A stretch of 48,449 nucleotides of DNA from Cobetia crustatorum (GTDB lineage Bacteria; Pseudomonadota; Gammaproteobacteria; Pseudomonadales; Halomonadaceae), in assembly GCF_000591415.1 (NCBI RefSeq), contig NZ_JEMF01000022.1:1-48449 (forward strand), given 5' to 3'. The position numbers were made by a program, and so were the translations under genes. The stretch's first letter is position 1; each line of letters starts with the position of its first letter. The notes under the pieces are model-generated. The model saw nothing but the letters and a program-made list of their open reading frames with translations, was not told the DNA's origin and ran no database searches. Below are positions 45,459 through 48,449 of this stretch, in pieces.

Positions 45459-48401
45459 ATGAGCGATTTCATTCCCGGTCAGCGCTGGATCAGTGACGGC
45501 GAGGCCGATCTCGGTCTTGGCACCATTCTCAATGTCGATTTCCGCACCGTCACCGTCCTCTTTGCCGCCAGCGAAGAAACCCGCACCTACAGTCTCCGCG
45601 AGGCTCCCCTGACCCGGGTTGCCTTTGGTAGTGGTGATCGCATCCAGTCCGACGATGGCGAATGGCTCATCGTGGACGATTTCAAGGAGGTGCGCGGTCA
45701 GATCATCTACATCTGCGAGCGCAGTGGTGACACCACAGGTGAGCTCATCGAGCTTTCCGAGGCACGCCTGAACGACAAGATGCAGTTCAACCAGGCACGT
45801 GACCGCCTGCTGACCGGCCAGGTCGACCGTAATGACTGGTTCGATCTGCGCTATCGCACCCTGCGCCACTTCCATCGTGTCGAGCAGAGCCCTGCACTTG
45901 GCCTCTCCGGTCCCAAGGTCGATCTGGTGCCACACCAACTCTACATCGCCGATGAAGTCTCGCGCCGTCATGCGCCGCGCGTCATGCTGGCCGATGAGGT
46001 CGGGCTCGGCAAGACCATCGAAGCCGGCCTGATCCTGCATCGCCTGCTGCTCAGTGGCCGCGCCAGTCGCGCGCTGATTCTGGTGCCGGCGAGCCTGACT
46101 CACCAGTGGCTGGTCGAAATGCTGCGCCGCTTCTCGCTGGACGTGTCACTGCTCGATGAAGAGCAGTGCAAGGCCTACGGCACGCGCAACCCCTTCGAAG
46201 GCAATCAGATCATCCTCGCAAGTCAGGACTGGCTGTTCGCCAACCCATCACGTCAGGTACAAGCCGCGGCGTGCGACTGGGACATGTTGATTGTCGATGA
46301 GGCCCATCACCTCGACTGGAGCGAAGACAAGGTCGGCCCGGGTTATGCCTGCGTCGAATCACTGGCTCGCCAGACCGCTGGCGTGCTGCTGCTGACCGCC
46401 ACGCCGGAGCAGATGGGGCTTGAGAGCCACTTTGCCCGCCTGCGCCTGCTTGATCCGGAGCGCTATCACGACATCGCGCGCTTCAAAGCCGAAGAACAGG
46501 GCTACGTCGCTGTCGCCGTCGCCATCGATGCGCTGGAAGCACTGCCGAGCGACCAGAGCGGATTGGAAAGCCTCACTGCCATGCTGGACGATAGCGACAG
46601 CCGCGCCCTGCTTGACACGCTGATGGACGTGGATGCCGACGACGTCCAGCGTGATAGTGCACGCCGTCAACTGCGCGATCAGCTGCTGGACCGCCACGGC
46701 ACTGGCCGTGTGATGTTCCGCAACTCACGCAGCCACGTCGCAGGCTTCCCCGAACGTCGCCTGCACGTCCATGAGCTGGAACTACCCTCCTCCTATCGTC
46801 GTGTCGTGCGCAAGCTGGAACGCGACGAAGACTATCTCGATGACTTGTTGATCGAGACCGGCATGAACCACCCCGAAGTGGTGCTGTTCCTCGACGAGAT
46901 GTATCGCGCACTGCCAGATGACCGCATGAACGCCGAGCCGTGGTGGCAAATCGACCCACGCGTGATGTGGCTGCTGGAAACACTGACAGACCTCGGCCAC
47001 GAGAAGGCGCTGGTGATCTGCCACACCGCTGACACCGCTCGTGAGCTTTCTGAAGGACTACGCGTGCTGGGCGGTGTACACGCACCGGTATTTCATGAAG
47101 GCATGAGCCTGGTCGAGCGTGACCGCGCTGCTGCTGCATTCGCCTCCGAAGAAGAAGGCGTGCAGCTGCTGGTGTGCTCGGAAATCGGCTCTGAAGGCCG
47201 TAACTTCCAGTTCTGTCACCATCTGGTAATGTTCGACCTTCCGGTCCACCCGGATCAGCTCGAGCAACGCATCGGTCGTCTCGACCGTATCGGCCAACTG
47301 TTCCCGATCGAGATCCACGTGCCTGTCTTTGAAGGCTCACCGGGCGCTCAGTTGTTGCGCTGGTTCCGTGACGGCATGGACTCCTTCAGTGCCCCGCACG
47401 GCATCGGTAGTGAGCTTTATGCCCAGTTTGGTGACGCGCTGGAAGAGGCGCTGCTGGATAGCGAAGACGTCGACAGCATCATTGAGCAGACGCGCGAACG
47501 CTTCGATGCGCTGCAGGCAGAGCGCCAATCAGGCCGTAACCGCCTGCTGGAGCTGAATGCCTGTCGCCATGAGCGCGCTGAAGAAGTCATCGCAGCCATC
47601 AAGACGCTGGATAACGACAAGGCACTACCGGGCTACCTGGAACGCGCCTTCGATATCTTCGGCATCGAGAGCCGCGACCTCGGCAATGGCATTACCTACT
47701 TGGCACCGGGCCCGCACATGCTCGATGGCCTGCCAGGACTAGTGAAGGGCGAGGAAGGCTTCAGCGTCACCAGCGATCGTGCGACCGCACTGTCCCGTGA
47801 AGACGTGCATCACCTGTCGTGGGAACACCCGCTGGTTCGCGAGATGCTGGTTCGCATCATTGATGGCTCGATGGGCAATACCGCGTTGGCGCTGCTCAAG
47901 CATCCGGCGATTCCCGGCGGCCGCCTGATGACAGAAGTCGTCTTCCGCACGCAGTCCACCGCTCCGCGGGGTCTGCGTCTGGGTCGCTTCCTGCCGCCCA
48001 CGGCCATCCGCGTATTACTGGATGAAACGGGCAGTAACCTGTCTGACAAGGTGTCCTTCAGCGGCCTGTCCAAGAACCTCAAGCCAGTGAAGAAGGCGGT
48101 CGCGCGCGACCTGATCAAGCAGAGCCACGCGACGCTACGCAAGCTGATGAGCGATGCCGAGCAGGAAGCTGAGCGTGAACTGCCCACCATCATCGAGCAG
48201 GCTCAGCAGCAGATGCGCGAGCAACTGACCAGCGAGCTTTCACGCTTGGAAGCACTGGCGAGTCACAATCCGGCAGTCCGCGAGGAAGAACTCGAAGCAC
48301 TGCGTCAGGAACGCGCTGCACTCGACAATGCCATCGAAACCACGCGCCTGCGCCTTGATAGCGTACGCGTGATCGTAACGGTAGATGCTCACGAGCGCTG
48401 A
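45459..48401 (+). CDS. rapA: RNA polymerase-associated ATPase RapA (HepA)
   Basis: RapA is a SWI2/SNF2-family translocase that binds RNA polymerase and recycles it after transcription. The 980-residue product (E. coli 968) has two N-terminal tandem Tudor-like domains (about 1-110), the helicase core with Walker A DEVGLGKT at 179-186, the DEAH box at 280-283, the second lobe with CSEIGSEGRNFQF and HPDQLEQRIGRLDRIGQ, and the RapA-specific C-terminal domains with a long charged helix near residue 900. The ATG at 45459 has GAGG just upstream. The 172-base gap before it holds no clear terminator or promoter. It is complete in the window, with 48 bases left after the stop. Confidence 0.97.
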   Translation: MSDFIPGQRWISDGEADLGLGTILNVDFRTVTVLFAASEETRTYSLREAPLTRVAFGSGDRIQSDDGEWLIVDDFKEVRGQIIYICERSGDTTGELIELSEARLNDKMQFNQARDRLLTGQVDRNDWFDLRYRTLRHFHRVEQSPALGLSGPKVDLVPHQLYIADEVSRRHAPRVMLADEVGLGKTIEAGLILHRLLLSGRASRALILVPASLTHQWLVEMLRRFSLDVSLLDEEQCKAYGTRNPFEGNQIILASQDWLFANPSRQVQAAACDWDMLIVDEAHHLDWSEDKVGPGYACVESLARQTAGVLLLTATPEQMGLESHFARLRLLDPERYHDIARFKAEEQGYVAVAVAIDALEALPSDQSGLESLTAMLDDSDSRALLDTLMDVDADDVQRDSARRQLRDQLLDRHGTGRVMFRNSRSHVAGFPERRLHVHELELPSSYRRVVRKLERDEDYLDDLLIETGMNHPEVVLFLDEMYRALPDDRMNAEPWWQIDPRVMWLLETLTDLGHEKALVICHTADTARELSEGLRVLGGVHAPVFHEGMSLVERDRAAAAFASEEEGVQLLVCSEIGSEGRNFQFCHHLVMFDLPVHPDQLEQRIGRLDRIGQLFPIEIHVPVFEGSPGAQLLRWFRDGMDSFSAPHGIGSELYAQFGDALEEALLDSEDVDSIIEQTRERFDALQAERQSGRNRLLELNACRHERAEEVIAAIKTLDNDKALPGYLERAFDIFGIESRDLGNGITYLAPGPHMLDGLPGLVKGEEGFSVTSDRATALSREDVHHLSWEHPLVREMLVRIIDGSMGNTALALLKHPAIPGGRLMTEVVFRTQSTAPRGLRLGRFLPPTAIRVLLDETGSNLSDKVSFSGLSKNLKPVKKAVARDLIKQSHATLRKLMSDAEQEAERELPTIIEQAQQQMREQLTSELSRLEALASHNPAVREEELEALRQERAALDNAIETTRLRLDSVRVIVTVDAHER

Positions 48402-48449
48402 TAGGCTCTTCGCATCACCTACAAGCGCCCCGGCTGCCACTCGCAGACG

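Overview
The window reads as chromosome of a marine or halophilic gammaproteobacterium close to Halomonas/Cobetia (Halomonadaceae). This is inferred from protein similarity and from a gene order long known in Pseudomonas: clpB-pgeF-rluD-bamD, thiO, minor pilins, ispH-fkpB-lspA-ileS-ribF, murJ, rpsT, proB, obgE-rpmA-rplU, ispB. The genus cannot be settled from the sequence alone. No insertion sequence, prophage, CRISPR array or rRNA was seen. There is one tRNA, tRNA-Pro(CGG).

Region 1 (1-6.6 kb) holds phospholipid and branched-chain amino acid genes: pssA, ilvC, the divergent regulator ilvY, and the translationally coupled ilvI-ilvH pair behind a long structured leader. Region 2 (6.6-15.6 kb) holds clpB with a near-perfect sigma-32 promoter, pgeF, rluD, the divergent bamD, nadE, a small PP0621-family membrane protein and thiO.

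Region 3 (15.7-30.0 kb) is the most unusual part: two tandem, divergent copies of a type IV minor-pilin operon, all on the minus strand. Operon B is pilin-fimT-pilV-pilW-pilX-pilY1-pilY2-pilE. Operon A is fimT-pilV-pilW-pilX-pilY1-pilE. Most genes overlap by ATGA or TGATG, so each set should be made together and assemble as a pilus priming complex with a PilY1 tip adhesin. Both pilY1 genes and pilV-B carry apparent single-base deletions, as does rluD. The common pattern (always one base missing) makes base-calling error the simplest explanation, but slippage or gene decay is possible. The N-terminal part of pilY1-A is also strikingly AT-rich, suggesting a recombined adhesin module.

Region 4 (30.2-48.4 kb) is housekeeping: the ribF-ileS-lspA-fkpB-ispH operon, murJ, rpsT, proB, rplU-rpmA-obgE, ispB, tRNA-Pro, a small lipoprotein, a small membrane protein, a membrane-anchored TlpA-like thioredoxin and rapA. 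Strong hairpin terminators punctuate the units, and several share sequence modules. I found no wholly novel system; the doubled and partly frameshifted pilus-tip operons are the best candidates for follow-up.
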